Below are positions 7,255 to 15,963 of a DNA stretch of 25,670 bases, piece after piece (the first letter of the stretch is position 1; each line of letters opens with the position of its first letter). The notes under the pieces were generated by a model. That model did no database searches. It was not told where the DNA came from and saw only the letters and a program-made list of their open reading frames with translations. A program made the translations under genes and the position numbers. Origin of the DNA: Bordetella parapertussis. Lineage in GTDB: Bacteria; Pseudomonadota; Gammaproteobacteria; Burkholderiales; Burkholderiaceae_B. The stretch spans positions 1 to 25,670 of the forward strand of contig CAMCYB010000027.1 of NCBI GenBank assembly GCA_945883615.1, written 5' to 3'.

Positions 7255-8547
7255 ATGACGTATTTTAAGAATTCAAATGACGCTATAACAAGCGCTATGT
7301 TGACAGTTGGGCAACTCAACCGCGCCGTTTCTGAGCTTTTGAATGATGAGTTTGGGCTGGTCTGGGTGAGAGCCGAGGTATCTAGTTTTACGCTTTCTGC
7401 GCCAGGTCATGGTTATTTAGTTCTTAAAGACTCTTCAGCCTCAGTCAAAGGTGTCATTTTTAGAGGGCGATTACAGTCTGCTGGTTTTAACCCTGCCGCA
7501 GGCGACCAAGTTGAAATTCAGGCCCGTGTGTCACTTTATGAGCCAAGAGGCGACTATCAGTTGCAAATTGAGGTAATGCGGCGTGCGGGCCGTGGGGCTT
7601 TATACGAGCAGTTTTTAGCGCTTAAAGCTAAGTTGCAATCTGAAGGCTTGTTTGATGCTCAAATTAAAAGAGTTATACCTCTTCAACCTAAAGCGATTGG
7701 CGTCCTGACGTCACCGCAAGCGGCTGCACTGCACGATGTTTTAACGGCACTAAAAAGACGGGCACCCCACGTTTCAGTGGTTATTTACCCAACATTAGTT
7801 CAGGGCAAAGACGCACCTTTGGCCTTGCGTCGCGCCCTAGCGCAAGCATGTGAGCGACAAGAAGTAGAGGTCTTGTTAATCGTTCGAGGGGGTGGCAGCT
7901 TAGAAGATTTATGGGCCTTTAACGATGAAGGATTGGCGCGAGACATTGCGGCAAGCCCCATTCCCACCATTGTCGGAGTGGGTCACGAGACCGACTTTTC
8001 AATTGCAGACTTTGTTGCTGATTTACGCGCCCCAACGCCAACCGCTGCGGCAGAAATGGCTTGCCAACCGATGGCTGAATTGGTTGCAAAAGTAGAGGCT
8101 TTTGCACAAAGTTTGATGCGGGCTCAATATCGCGCGCTCGAGCAGCGCGCCTTACGTCTAGATCAAGCAAGCCGTCGATTGGTTTCGCCCTCACAGCGTT
8201 TAAAGTACCGTGCCGACGCATTGGGTTGGTTGCTAAAACGCCTAAAAAATCAAACTCCCGATATAAATCGTCTGCAAACTCGGTGTGCGCAGATCAATTT
8301 AGTGATTAAAAAGCAGACAGAAAAGATTTTGACGCACAAACAACATCGTTTTGATGTGGCACGTTCAAAGCTTATCAGTTACGACCCTAAGGCCGTTCTT
8401 GAGCGCGGTTATGCCATTGTGTCTACCCAGCAGGGGCAAGTTGTGCGCCACGCAAATCAAGTCAAAGCCGGCCAAGAGTTAAATATACTTTTAGGGCAAG
8501 GTACGCTCGAGGCTCGCGTGATGCCGTCGCAAAACCCCGATGCTTGA
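7255..8547 (+). CDS. xseA: Exodeoxyribonuclease VII large subunit
   Basis: With the chosen ATG at 7255 the protein has 430 residues. XseA, with XseB, degrades single-stranded DNA in both directions during repair. An N-terminal OB-fold precedes the catalytic region, with hallmark motifs IGVLTSPQAAALHDVL, LIVRGGGSLEDLWAFN, VGVGHETDFSIADFVAD and RAPTPTAAAE. A coiled-coil region and the C-terminal LERGYAIV motif follow. A GTG at 7225 (ten residues longer) and an ATG at 7297 (14 shorter) are alternative starts; none has a strong ribosome site. xseB is not in the window. The gene is followed by sodB in the same direction, 70 bases later. Confidence 0.95.
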   Translation: MTYFKNSNDAITSAMLTVGQLNRAVSELLNDEFGLVWVRAEVSSFTLSAPGHGYLVLKDSSASVKGVIFRGRLQSAGFNPAAGDQVEIQARVSLYEPRGDYQLQIEVMRRAGRGALYEQFLALKAKLQSEGLFDAQIKRVIPLQPKAIGVLTSPQAAALHDVLTALKRRAPHVSVVIYPTLVQGKDAPLALRRALAQACERQEVEVLLIVRGGGSLEDLWAFNDEGLARDIAASPIPTIVGVGHETDFSIADFVADLRAPTPTAAAEMACQPMAELVAKVEAFAQSLMRAQYRALEQRALRLDQASRRLVSPSQRLKYRADALGWLLKRLKNQTPDINRLQTRCAQINLVIKKQTEKILTHKQHRFDVARSKLISYDPKAVLERGYAIVSTQQGQVVRHANQVKAGQELNILLGQGTLEARVMPSQNPDA

Positions 8548-8556
8548 GAGGTTTGC

Positions 8557-8585
8557 TTCATTTTGTAGCGCCTCTTCGATACAAT
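8557..8585 (+). promoter_or_regulatory. Putative sodB promoter
   Basis: TTCATT at 8557-8562 and TACAAT at 8580-8585 are spaced by 17 bases, between the xseA stop and the sodB start. The -10 matches five of six consensus positions and the -35 only three. An AAGGA ribosome site follows at 8603-8607. Confidence 0.4.
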
Positions 8586-8617
8586 TGTTTATTTAACCCA
8601 CCAAGGAATGCGACCCT

Positions 8618-9196
8618 ATGACACACGAACTTCCTACATTGCCTTACGCGATTGATGCACTTGCACCTCATATTTCGAAAGAGACGCTCGAGTTTCATTA
8701 CGGTAAGCATCATCAAACGTATGTAACTAACCTAAACAACTTGATTCCAGGCACTGAGTTTGAATCATCATCTTTAGAAGATATCGTACGTAAATCAAGT
8801 GGTGGTATTTTCAATAACGCCGCTCAAGTTTGGAACCATACTTTTTACTGGCACAGCCTTTCACCATCTGCTTCAGCACCTACGGGTGCATTGGCTGCAG
8901 CAATTGATGCGAAATGGGGCGGTCTGGCCGCATTTCAAGAAGCTTTCAATAAGTCAGCTGCGGGCAATTTTGGTTCAGGCTGGACATGGCTCGTAAAAAA
9001 AGCCGATGGTGCGCTTGATATTGTTAATACCAGCAATGCAGCGACACCTTTAACAACTGGCGATACCGCGTTGTTAACCTGTGACGTTTGGGAACATGCT
9101 TACTATATTGATTATCGTAACGCGCGTCCAAAGTACTTAGAAACATTTTGGAAATTGGCAAACTGGTCTTTCGCAGAGAAAAACTTCAGCACTTAA
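8618..9196 (+). CDS. sodB: Superoxide dismutase, iron type
   Basis: The 192-residue Fe/Mn-family enzyme dismutates superoxide in the cytoplasm. The four metal ligands are visible: His27, His74, Asp156 and His160 (in [11 protein letters not shown]). Gln70 in [14 protein letters not shown] is the active-site glutamine position characteristic of the iron enzyme; in manganese enzymes the glutamine comes from elsewhere. Length is standard. No signal peptide is present. The gene has its own candidate promoter and a strong downstream terminator, so it is likely monocistronic or the end of an xseA-sodB unit. Confidence 0.97.
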   Translation: MTHELPTLPYAIDALAPHISKETLEFHYGKHHQTYVTNLNNLIPGTEFESSSLEDIVRKSSGGIFNNAAQVWNHTFYWHSLSPSASAPTGALAAAIDAKWGGLAAFQEAFNKSAAGNFGSGWTWLVKKADGALDIVNTSNAATPLTTGDTALLTCDVWEHAYYIDYRNARPKYLETFWKLANWSFAEKNFST

Positions 9197-9221
9197 TTTT
9201 TGATTTTTTTTGTTTTTTGTT

Positions 9222-9263
9222 AAAGCTTGAGGGTATTTATAAAATACCTTCAAGCTTTTTTTT
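9222..9263 (+). terminator. Strong intrinsic terminator after sodB
   Basis: A 17-base stem (AAAGCTTGAGGGTATTT at 9222-9238 pairing with 9242-9258, one G-T pair) with a three-base loop runs directly into a T run ending at 9263. It lies 25 bases after the sodB stop and separates it from the convergent DUF192 gene. Confidence 0.9.
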
Positions 9264-9378
9264 ATTTATTGATGGTTACTGCATTATGTTGTTTGGTTGT
9301 TTCGTTTTTTTTTCGCAGCGATTTGCGTTCAGGGTAGCGTTTAAATTAGCGTTCATACAACGAAACCTGAATGCCTTC

Positions 9379-9921
9379 TTAAGGAATGCCCTTAATCACA
9401 GCACCCTCTTTGATGCCGCGCGTAGCGAACCAACCTTGGTTCATCTCAAGCACGTAGCGAACGGGTTCTTTTGAACAGTGAGGTGTCTCTGTTTGAGGTG
9501 ACATGTCACTCATGTTTACGATTTTGCCTTGCTCATTTAAAAATGCAATGGTTAAGGGTATGAGTGTGTTTTTCATGAAGAAGCATTGAACACCCAGCCT
9601 ATCAAAAACAAAAATCATGCCCCGATTGCTTTCCATTTCAGTTCGATGCATCAAGCCACGTGATCTACTTTCATTATCGGCAGCAACTTCCGCCTGTACG
9701 ATGTACAGACCAATTTGCAAGGGTAGGGTGGGTAGCTTAGCCGCGCGGGTGGGTGAACTAAATAACGCGAGCAAAAGCGCAATAGACAGCGATAAAATTA
9801 GCATGGGCGCTTGCTTGTTAAGCAGCCCATGCCATAACCGGCCCATCAAATTTAAAGAAAAGAGCCTCAGCAAAAAAATGTTAAGGCTTTTTTTGTTTTT
9901 AATTAAAGCGTCGATTTTCAA
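9379..9921 (-). CDS. DUF192 family exported protein
   Basis: The reading frame encodes up to 180 residues. The DUF192 domain covers roughly residues 70-178: EVAADNESRSRGLMHRTEM, then GMIFVFDRLGVQCFFMKNTLIPL, and the final strand of the domain. A hydrophobic segment (MLILSLSIALLLALF) followed by a small-residue site before AAKLP looks like a signal peptide, so the domain is probably periplasmic. The start is uncertain: the first ATG (9921) puts about 38 residues before the signal, while ATG at 9846 (residue 26) or the ATG just before the hydrophobic core would be more typical. A hairpin with a T tract at 9863-9900 overlaps the longer N-terminus and favours a downstream start. The molecular function of DUF192 is unknown. 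Confidence 0.85.
   Translation of the reverse strand: MKIDALIKNKKSLNIFLLRLFSLNLMGRLWHGLLNKQAPMLILSLSIALLLALFSSPTRAAKLPTLPLQIGLYIVQAEVAADNESRSRGLMHRTEMESNRGMIFVFDRLGVQCFFMKNTLIPLTIAFLNEQGKIVNMSDMSPQTETPHCSKEPVRYVLEMNQGWFATRGIKEGAVIKGIP
9863..9900 (+). terminator. Hairpin with T tract inside the 5' part of the DUF192 frame
   Basis: AGCCT at 9863-9867 pairs with AGGCT at 9884-9888, extending past one mismatch to a nine-pair stem around a six-A loop. On the plus strand it is followed by seven T, a G and five T. On the minus strand a shorter, interrupted T-rich run follows. It may separate cspA from DUF192 transcription or stop plus-strand read-through. Moderate evidence only. Confidence 0.4.
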
Positions 9922-9953
9922 ATTTTTAACACCCCAAACCCTACGATGAATCA

Positions 9954-9980
9954 GGGCTTAAGGAAGTTAAACCTTAACCC
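9954..9980 (-). other. Stable hairpin across the cspA stop codon
   Basis: On the minus strand GGGTTAAGG pairs with CCTTAA-G-CCC (one bulge) around an eight-base loop. It covers the cspA TAA at 9974-9976. There is no T run afterwards, so this is not a classic intrinsic terminator. It could stabilise the mRNA 3' end or work with Rho. Confidence 0.5.
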
Positions 9981-10207
9981 GCAGTAATATTAACCGCTTG
10001 TTTACCTTTAAGTCCTTGAGTCTCTTGGTATCTAATTTTTTGACCTTCTTTTAAAGTCTTAAAACCATCCATATTTATAGCGGAAAAGTGAACAAACAAA
10101 TCTTCACCACCGCCATCTGGTGTGATGAAACCAAAGCCTTTGGCATCGTTAAACCATTTAACCGTACCAGGTAACTCTGGGCCACTTACTGCGTGTGAAT
10201 CTGACAT
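9974..10207 (-). CDS. Cold-shock domain protein (CspA family)
   Basis: The 77-residue single-stranded nucleic acid binding protein has both RNP motifs: KGFGFI (RNP1) and DLFVHFS (RNP2). It also has the [14 protein letters not shown] start and the [14 protein letters not shown] ending (here [13 protein letters not shown]). Proteins of this family melt RNA structure and act as translation or antitermination helpers. An N-terminal extension of about ten residues ([10 protein letters not shown]) precedes the canonical domain. The ATG at 10205-10207 is preceded by AAGG at nine bases. It is divergent from clpS, an arrangement common in betaproteobacteria. The 234-base spacer upstream is AT-rich, with a short TCA microsatellite near 10297-10310. 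Confidence 0.94.
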   Translation of the reverse strand: MSDSHAVSGPELPGTVKWFNDAKGFGFITPDGGGEDLFVHFSAINMDGFKTLKEGQKIRYQETQGLKGKQAVNITAG

Positions 10208-10365
10208 CTCATTTGCCTTTATTATGTTGTTGCCACATTTTTTACAAATATGAGCAAGGTATTAATCATGTATTGTTTTTAAAATAAGTTATTCTAATCA
10301 TCATCATCATTTAACTTGTGATTCATTAAAATGTCCCCACCATATTAAACATATAAATCATTGAT

Positions 10366-10394
10366 TTGTACATACCTTAAGCCTAATTTATAAG
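10366..10394 (+). promoter_or_regulatory. Putative clpS promoter
   Basis: TTGTAC at 10366-10371 and TATAAG at 10389-10394 are separated by 17 bases, 47 bases before the clpS ATG. The -10 matches five of six positions and the -35 three of six. Nothing else specific is apparent in the cspA-clpS spacer (10208-10441). Confidence 0.35.
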
Positions 10395-10441
10395 TAATAT
10401 TTAGTTATTTTTTAAAACGATCTTAAATTCAAGTTAAAGCT

Positions 10442-10762
10442 ATGCCAAATAAGTCAGGAAATAATTCAGGGTTGGTTCTAGAGCGACAGACTGCGCGTAC
10501 GGCAGAGCCGCCCCTTTTTCAAGTGATTTTGCTCAACGACGATTACACACCCATGGAATTTGTGGTCGAAGTACTACAAAATATTTTTGGTAAATCAACT
10601 GATGAAGCCGTAGCAATCATGTTGCAAGTGCATCAAAAGGGTCGTGGGGTATGTGGTATTTACATTCAAGATATAGCTGCAACTCGTGTATCACAAGTTA
10701 CCCAACATGCTAGAGATTGGCAACACCCGCTGCAATGTCTTATGGAACCCGTAGGGAATTAG
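10442..10762 (+). CDS. clpS: ATP-dependent Clp protease adaptor ClpS
   Basis: This 106-residue adaptor delivers N-degron substrates to ClpA-ClpP. The conserved binding pocket residues are present: [11 protein letters not shown] with Asn32, Asp33 and Asp34, and His64 in the MLQVHQKG helix. The [13 protein letters not shown] strand and the HPLQCLMEP ending are typical. The flexible N-terminal about 23 residues, which engage the ClpA pore, are present. It lies directly upstream of clpA (104 bases to its likely start), the standard partner arrangement. Confidence 0.96.
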   Translation: MPNKSGNNSGLVLERQTARTAEPPLFQVILLNDDYTPMEFVVEVLQNIFGKSTDEAVAIMLQVHQKGRGVCGIYIQDIAATRVSQVTQHARDWQHPLQCLMEPVGN

Positions 10763-10856
10763 TCACATATAGTTGTACGAACACATAAAATGTAATGAAT
10801 GATTTTTATATTTAAGTTTTATTGTTTTTTGATTCAAAAGACAACGCACAAACGAC

Positions 10857-10861
10857 GGAGG
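10857..10861 (+). promoter_or_regulatory. Ribosome binding site fixing the clpA GTG start
   Basis: A perfect GGAGG lies five bases before GTG at 10867. It favours that start over a TTG 15 codons upstream at 10822, which would add a non-conserved N-terminus. Confidence 0.8.
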
Positions 10862-10866
10862 ATGCT

Positions 10867-13182
10867 GTGATTTCTCAAGAACTCGAAGTTAGTCTACATA
10901 TGGCGTTTGTCGAGGCGCGTTCAGCCAGGCAAGAGTTCATTACTGTTGAGCACTTGTTGTTATCGCTTCTTGACAACGTTGCCGCTGTTGAAGTGCTCAA
11001 AGCGTGCGCTGCCAATATTGACGATTTGCGTAAAAATTTACGTAAATTTGTGACAGACAATACACCCATCATTCCTACTGATTCTGAGGTTGATACACAA
11101 CCCACGCTGGGGTTTCAGCATGTAATTCAACGTGCCATCATGCACGTATCTGCGGGTGGGGCCTCTAAAAAGCCAGTGTCGGGTGCCAATGTCTTGGTTG
11201 CGATATTTGGTGAGAAAGATTCACATGCGGTTTACTATTTACAACAGCAAGGTGTAACGCGTCTAGACGTTGTGAATTTTCTGTCGCACGGAATTACAAA
11301 ACATGCACAACCTGAAAGTTCAGGTGCTCAGCGTGATGCCCAAACAACATCCGAAGAGCAAACCGAACAACGTCAAACACCTCTTGACCTCTACGCTCAA
11401 GACTTAAACGAAGCGGCGAGGCAAGGTCGTATTGATCCCCTGATCGGTCGCGAACATGAAGTCGAACGGGTCATACAAATTTTATGCCGCCGTCGTAAAA
11501 ATAACCCCTTGTTAGTTGGTGAGGCGGGCGTTGGTAAAACCGCTATTGCTGAAGGCTTGGCCTACCGCATTGTTAAAGAAGAAGTACCAGAAATTCTTTT
11601 TGATGCACAAGTTTATTCTCTTGATATGGGTTCTTTGTTGGCAGGTACCAAGTATCGGGGTGACTTTGAGCAACGTTTAAAAGGGGTGCTGAAACAATTA
11701 CGCAACAACCCTCAAGCGATTTTGTTTATAGATGAAATTCACACTTTAATCGGTGCGGGTTCGGCTTCGGGTGGTACACTTGACGCGTCAAACTTGCTCA
11801 AGCCCGCTTTATCTTCGGGGCAACTGCGGTGCATTGGTGCAACCACTTACACCGAGTATCGCGGTATTTTTGAAAAAGACGCGGCTTTATCGCGTCGTTT
11901 CCAAAAAATTGACGTGCCCGAGCCCTCGGTTGAACAAACGATTCAAATTTTGAGAGGTTTAAAACAACGTTTTGAGGCTCATCATCACGTCAAGTATTCG
12001 TCTGCCGCCTTAACTGCTGCCGCTGAATTGTCTGCTCGTCATATTAATGATCGTCATTTACCTGACAAGGCGATTGATGTCATTGATGAAGCCGGCGCAG
12101 CGCAGCGATTGTTGCCTAAGTCTAAACAAAAGAAAGTGATTGGTAAGGTTGAAATTGAGCAAATTGTTTGCAAAATTGCACGTATTCCACAACAAACCGT
12201 ATCAACGGATGATCGTAGTCGCCTCGCCACGCTTGATCGCGATTTAAAAACAGTCGTATTTGGTCAAGATGCGGCGATTGAAGCGTTGGCTGCAGCTATC
12301 AAAATGGCAAGATCTGGTTTGGGTCGACCTGAAAAACCAATTGGTTCATTCCTGTTTTCTGGCCCAACCGGTGTAGGTAAGACCGAAGTTGCGCGTCAAT
12401 TGGCCTATACCCTTGGTATAGAATTGCTACGCTTTGATATGTCAGAATATATGGAACGTCATACTGTTTCTCGCTTAATTGGTGCTCCACCGGGCTATGT
12501 TGGTTTTGATCAAGGTGGTTTACTCACCGAAGCGGTTACAAAGCAACCACATTGTGTGTTGTTACTCGATGAAATTGAAAAAGCTCACCCTGATGTGTTC
12601 AATATTTTGTTGCAAGTGATGGATCATGGCACGTTAACTGATAACAATGGCCGTAAAGCAGACTTTAGAAACGTGATTTTGGTTATGACAACCAATGCAG
12701 GTGCTGAGTCAATGAGCAAGCCCGCAATTGGTTTCTCAAATACGCGCGCCAAGGGCGACGAAATGGCAGATATTAAAAAGCTGTTTGCGCCTGAGTTTAG
12801 AAACCGTCTTGATGCAATCGTACCGTTTGCCGCTTTAACAAAAGAAGTTATCTTGCGTGTGATTGACAAGTTCTTAATGCAGTTAGAAGATCAACTGCAC
12901 GAAAAACGGGTTGATGCAGCATTCAGCCAACGTATGCGTGACTATTTATGCGAGCACGGCTTTGACCCTCTAATGGGTGCAAGACCTATGCAGCGTATTA
13001 TTCAAGACATGATTCGTCGTGCCTTAGCTGATGAGTTGTTATTTGGTCGTTTGGTTAACGGTGGCGAAGTCATTGTTGATTTAGATGAGCACGACAAAGT
13101 GGTGTTGCATTTTTCAGCGGTTGACAATAGTGCGACAGTTAACAAAAAGGGTTCTGAAGAGTCTACAGAACTTGCAATTTAA
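10867..13182 (+). CDS. clpA: ATP-dependent Clp protease ATP-binding subunit ClpA
   Basis: The 771-residue (GTG start) double-AAA+ unfoldase feeds substrates to the ClpP peptidase. The N domain begins with the canonical ISQELEVSLHMAF. AAA module 1 has Walker A GEAGVGKT (218-225) and Walker B ILFIDE (285-290); module 2 has GPTGVGKT (499-506) and LLLDEI (565-570). The ClpP-contact loop tripeptide is IGF at 621-623, equivalent to the IGL/IGF loop of ClpP partners, so docking to ClpP is expected. clpP is not in the window. An acidic, Gln-rich linker (about 148-170) joins the N domain to module 1. The pqiABC set begins only 24 bases after the stop, with no terminator seen. Confidence 0.97.
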   Translation: MISQELEVSLHMAFVEARSARQEFITVEHLLLSLLDNVAAVEVLKACAANIDDLRKNLRKFVTDNTPIIPTDSEVDTQPTLGFQHVIQRAIMHVSAGGASKKPVSGANVLVAIFGEKDSHAVYYLQQQGVTRLDVVNFLSHGITKHAQPESSGAQRDAQTTSEEQTEQRQTPLDLYAQDLNEAARQGRIDPLIGREHEVERVIQILCRRRKNNPLLVGEAGVGKTAIAEGLAYRIVKEEVPEILFDAQVYSLDMGSLLAGTKYRGDFEQRLKGVLKQLRNNPQAILFIDEIHTLIGAGSASGGTLDASNLLKPALSSGQLRCIGATTYTEYRGIFEKDAALSRRFQKIDVPEPSVEQTIQILRGLKQRFEAHHHVKYSSAALTAAAELSARHINDRHLPDKAIDVIDEAGAAQRLLPKSKQKKVIGKVEIEQIVCKIARIPQQTVSTDDRSRLATLDRDLKTVVFGQDAAIEALAAAIKMARSGLGRPEKPIGSFLFSGPTGVGKTEVARQLAYTLGIELLRFDMSEYMERHTVSRLIGAPPGYVGFDQGGLLTEAVTKQPHCVLLLDEIEKAHPDVFNILLQVMDHGTLTDNNGRKADFRNVILVMTTNAGAESMSKPAIGFSNTRAKGDEMADIKKLFAPEFRNRLDAIVPFAALTKEVILRVIDKFLMQLEDQLHEKRVDAAFSQRMRDYLCEHGFDPLMGARPMQRIIQDMIRRALADELLFGRLVNGGEVIVDLDEHDKVVLHFSAVDNSATVNKKGSEESTELAI

Positions 13183-13206
13183 TATGCATCGAAAAAAACG
13201 TGTTTG

Positions 13207-14394
13207 ATGTCACTTGAATGTCACCATTGCGGTGCGCGCTTTCGCCAGGTTGAGCTTCACCCCGGCGAGTGTGCGCGTTGCAATCGGTGCGATTCTTTGC
13301 TTGACAGTTACTCTCGCCTTAAGCCTAGCCATTGGCTCGCGATCGTTATCGCCACATTCATTATTTTTGTTATTGCAAACGCTTACCCTATTGCAACCTT
13401 AACCTTTCAAGGGTTGTCTCAAAGCGCTCGTTTTATTGATGCCGTCACGGTAACCCTAAAAGATGGTTACTGGGAAGTCGCTACCGTCACTTTTTTTGTG
13501 GCTTTTTTACTGCCTTTTTTTCATATGTTGTTGTTGGTTTGGTTACTATTCCCGTTAGCGATAGGCCGACAGGGTGTAGGTGTGGAAGCAGGGTTAAAAC
13601 TATTCAAATTAATAAAACCTTGGAGCATGGTGCCCGTATTACTGTTGGGTATTATTGTGACGATTGTAAAGATGGCGGGTATGGCTACGCTTATACCCGG
13701 TATTGGTTTGGTTGCCACGGCTTTAACCGCTGTGATGATCACCTTACTTTCACAACTCAATTACCATAGCTTGCACCTTCTGTTGCAAGATTATGGGGTA
13801 AAGTTTAGTGAAAAACATCAGCCTAAACCCCCCAGCTTAAAGTCGATCAATCGCACTTGGGCGTTGCTGGCTACGGCCGTGATTTTATATATACCCGCTA
13901 ATCTTTTGCCTATTATGCAAATCACTATGTTTGGCCAAAGTTCTGGTCACACGATTATGGGTGGCGTGATTGAGTTGGCTCAATATGGCTCATGGGATCT
14001 TGCTGCAATTATTTTTATTGCCAGCATTTTGGTGCCCACAGCTAAAATCATCATTTTAGGCACATTAGTTTGGCTTACACAACAGCGTTCAACAAGTAAC
14101 TTAAAACAACGAACAAAATATTATAAATTTGTTGAATTTGTAGGTCAGTGGTCTATGATTGACGTCTTTGTTGTGATTTTGCTCTGCGCGTTGGGGCAAT
14201 TTGGTGCGGTTCTGTCTATACAACCCAATGCAGGGGTTATTGCGTTTGCTGGTGTGGTTGTTTTAACGATGGTTGCTGCAATGGGTTTTGACCCCAGGCT
14301 TGCTTGGCGGCGTGCTGGTTATTTTGCTACATTTAGTTCTTCTTTGAAAAAAAATGAATATGACAGATCGCTCACTTCCAACTCCAACAATTAA
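13207..14394 (+). CDS. pqiA: Paraquat-inducible protein A (LetA/PqiA family membrane protein)
   Basis: The 395-residue inner-membrane protein is built as two related four-helix modules. The cytoplasmic N-terminal zinc ribbon is intact, with cysteines at 5, 8, 22, 25 and 28. The internal position where PqiA/LetA usually has a second zinc ribbon (before RTWALLATAVILYIPANLLPIM) contains no cysteine at all. The diagnostic NAYPIATL and PANLLPI motifs start each module. PqiA works with the MCE protein PqiB and lipoprotein PqiC in lipid movement between membranes. The start is ATG 13207; a TTG lies immediately before it. pqiB begins inside its 3' end. Confidence 0.93.
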   Translation: MSLECHHCGARFRQVELHPGECARCNRCDSLLDSYSRLKPSHWLAIVIATFIIFVIANAYPIATLTFQGLSQSARFIDAVTVTLKDGYWEVATVTFFVAFLLPFFHMLLLVWLLFPLAIGRQGVGVEAGLKLFKLIKPWSMVPVLLLGIIVTIVKMAGMATLIPGIGLVATALTAVMITLLSQLNYHSLHLLLQDYGVKFSEKHQPKPPSLKSINRTWALLATAVILYIPANLLPIMQITMFGQSSGHTIMGGVIELAQYGSWDLAAIIFIASILVPTAKIIILGTLVWLTQQRSTSNLKQRTKYYKFVEFVGQWSMIDVFVVILLCALGQFGAVLSIQPNAGVIAFAGVVVLTMVAAMGFDPRLAWRRAGYFATFSSSLKKNEYDRSLTSNSNN

Positions 14395-15961
14395 AAGAAA
14401 GAAAAACATTAACTTGGCTTGGGTTTGGCTCATACCAATTGTTGCGGCATTAGTTGGTGTGGCACTGGTATATAAAAACATCAGTTCGCAGGGGCCCAGT
14501 ATTGTGATTGAGTTCAACACCGCCTCAGGAATCGAAGCGGCTAAAACACAAATTCGCTATCGTGACGTTGTGGTTGGTACGGTAAATGAAATTCAATTGA
14601 GCCCAGACCGAACTAAGGTGTTGGTTAAGGCGCAACTTACAAAAGAGGCTGAAAGCCTAGCTAGTTCTGGCACCACGTTTTGGGTGGTTAAGCCGCGTGT
14701 CGGTCTAGGCGGTGTTTCAGGCTTATCAACGATTTTGTCTGGTTCTTTTATTGAAGCAGATATTAAAGAGTTAGACGAAACGGGCAAAAAAATAGATCAA
14801 ATTTATAAACTAAAATTTGTTGGCCTTGAGGTACCACCCCCTATTAACAGCGATCGAGCAGGCCGTAAATTTATTATTCGAGCCCCTACCTTAGGTTCAC
14901 TCGGCCCAGGTGCACCGATTTATTTTCGTCGCGTTCAAGCGGGCGTCGTGACCGACTTTACCCTTGCAAAAGATGGCAGCTACGTTGACATCTCAGTCTT
15001 TATTTATTCACCATATTATGAGTACGTTACAAACAGTACACGCTTTTGGGACGAAAGCGGCGTAAATGTGACCTTAAGCGCGTCAGGTGTCGAAGTTAAA
15101 ACCGCTTCGCTCTTATCGTTACTAGCGGGGGGGGTGGGTTTTGAACCTTTTGATAAGTCTGATCAGAAACTCGCTGAAGTCGGTTCAATATTTAAACTTT
15201 ATGATTCACAGAACGCTGCCGCGTTGGTGCCTATCGGTGTTGCTTTACCCATTGTGTTTCATTTTGATCAGTCAACACGCGGTCTCGTTAAAGGTGCCCC
15301 TATTGATTTCAAAGGCGTTGATATTGGTGTCATTGATGATGTGGTGCTTGAGGCAGACGAACTTCGCGGGCATTTTTATTCTAAAGTGACGGGCACGATT
15401 TACCCTGAAAGGTTAGGTGCTCTTTATAACCAGTTACCCCAAGAAATGCGCAACGTAAAATTTTTGAACGCAAGACTGCTGGGCTTGGTCAAACGCGGTA
15501 TGCGGGGTGAGCTAAAGTCAGGTAACCTGCTGACCGGTCAGCTTTATATAACGATGACTTTTTTCAAGGATGCTGAAGCACCAAAAGGCCTCACGGCTGA
15601 TTCGCCGTTTTTTATTCCAACCGTTGATAGGGACGGGCTAGACCAATTGCAAAAACAGCTTTCATCAATATTAAACAAACTCGATAAAATTCCGTACGAA
15701 GATATTGGTAATGAGTTAAATGAATCATTAAAAATCATTTCAGCAACAACAAAAGATTTTAATCAAACTTTAGACAACATAAATTTATTAATATCACCTG
15801 ACAGCCCGTTAACGATGCAATTGAATCAATCATTAAAAGAGCTTGATCGTACGATTCGAGCGACTCGAGGTTTAATTGATAATCTACGTGAAAAACCTAA
15901 TTCCATCATATTTGGTGATGGGTCAATTAATTATTCACGCGAAAACTTAGGGGCGAAATAA
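14354..15961 (+). CDS. pqiB: MCE-family intermembrane transport protein PqiB
   Basis: The 535-residue protein has one N-terminal membrane helix (about residues 22-43, LAWVWLIPIVAALVGVAL) followed by three MCE domains. These lie roughly at 46-140, 160-265 and 285-400. The repeated pattern GIxxxKTQIRYRDVVVG, PGAPIYFRRVQAG and GAPIDFKGVDIG marks each barrel domain. A C-terminal coiled-coil-like segment (about 420-500, LQKQLSSILNKLDKI) fits the needle-like stalk of PqiB that bridges the periplasm. It overlaps pqiA by 41 bases and precedes pqiC by two. A second ATG two codons in (14360) is an alternative start. Confidence 0.95.
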   Translation: MNMTDRSLPTPTIKRKKNINLAWVWLIPIVAALVGVALVYKNISSQGPSIVIEFNTASGIEAAKTQIRYRDVVVGTVNEIQLSPDRTKVLVKAQLTKEAESLASSGTTFWVVKPRVGLGGVSGLSTILSGSFIEADIKELDETGKKIDQIYKLKFVGLEVPPPINSDRAGRKFIIRAPTLGSLGPGAPIYFRRVQAGVVTDFTLAKDGSYVDISVFIYSPYYEYVTNSTRFWDESGVNVTLSASGVEVKTASLLSLLAGGVGFEPFDKSDQKLAEVGSIFKLYDSQNAAALVPIGVALPIVFHFDQSTRGLVKGAPIDFKGVDIGVIDDVVLEADELRGHFYSKVTGTIYPERLGALYNQLPQEMRNVKFLNARLLGLVKRGMRGELKSGNLLTGQLYITMTFFKDAEAPKGLTADSPFFIPTVDRDGLDQLQKQLSSILNKLDKIPYEDIGNELNESLKIISATTKDFNQTLDNINLLISPDSPLTMQLNQSLKELDRTIRATRGLIDNLREKPNSIIFGDGSINYSRENLGAK

Positions 15962-15963
15962 TC

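Noticed and set aside
10296..10310. Short TCA microsatellite between cspA and clpS
   Set aside because: It has only about four to five units and no link to a promoter box or reading frame; too weak to report as more than a note.
13183..13206. Terminator between clpA and pqiA
   Set aside because: The gap has an A-run but no inverted repeat, so no intrinsic terminator can be supported.
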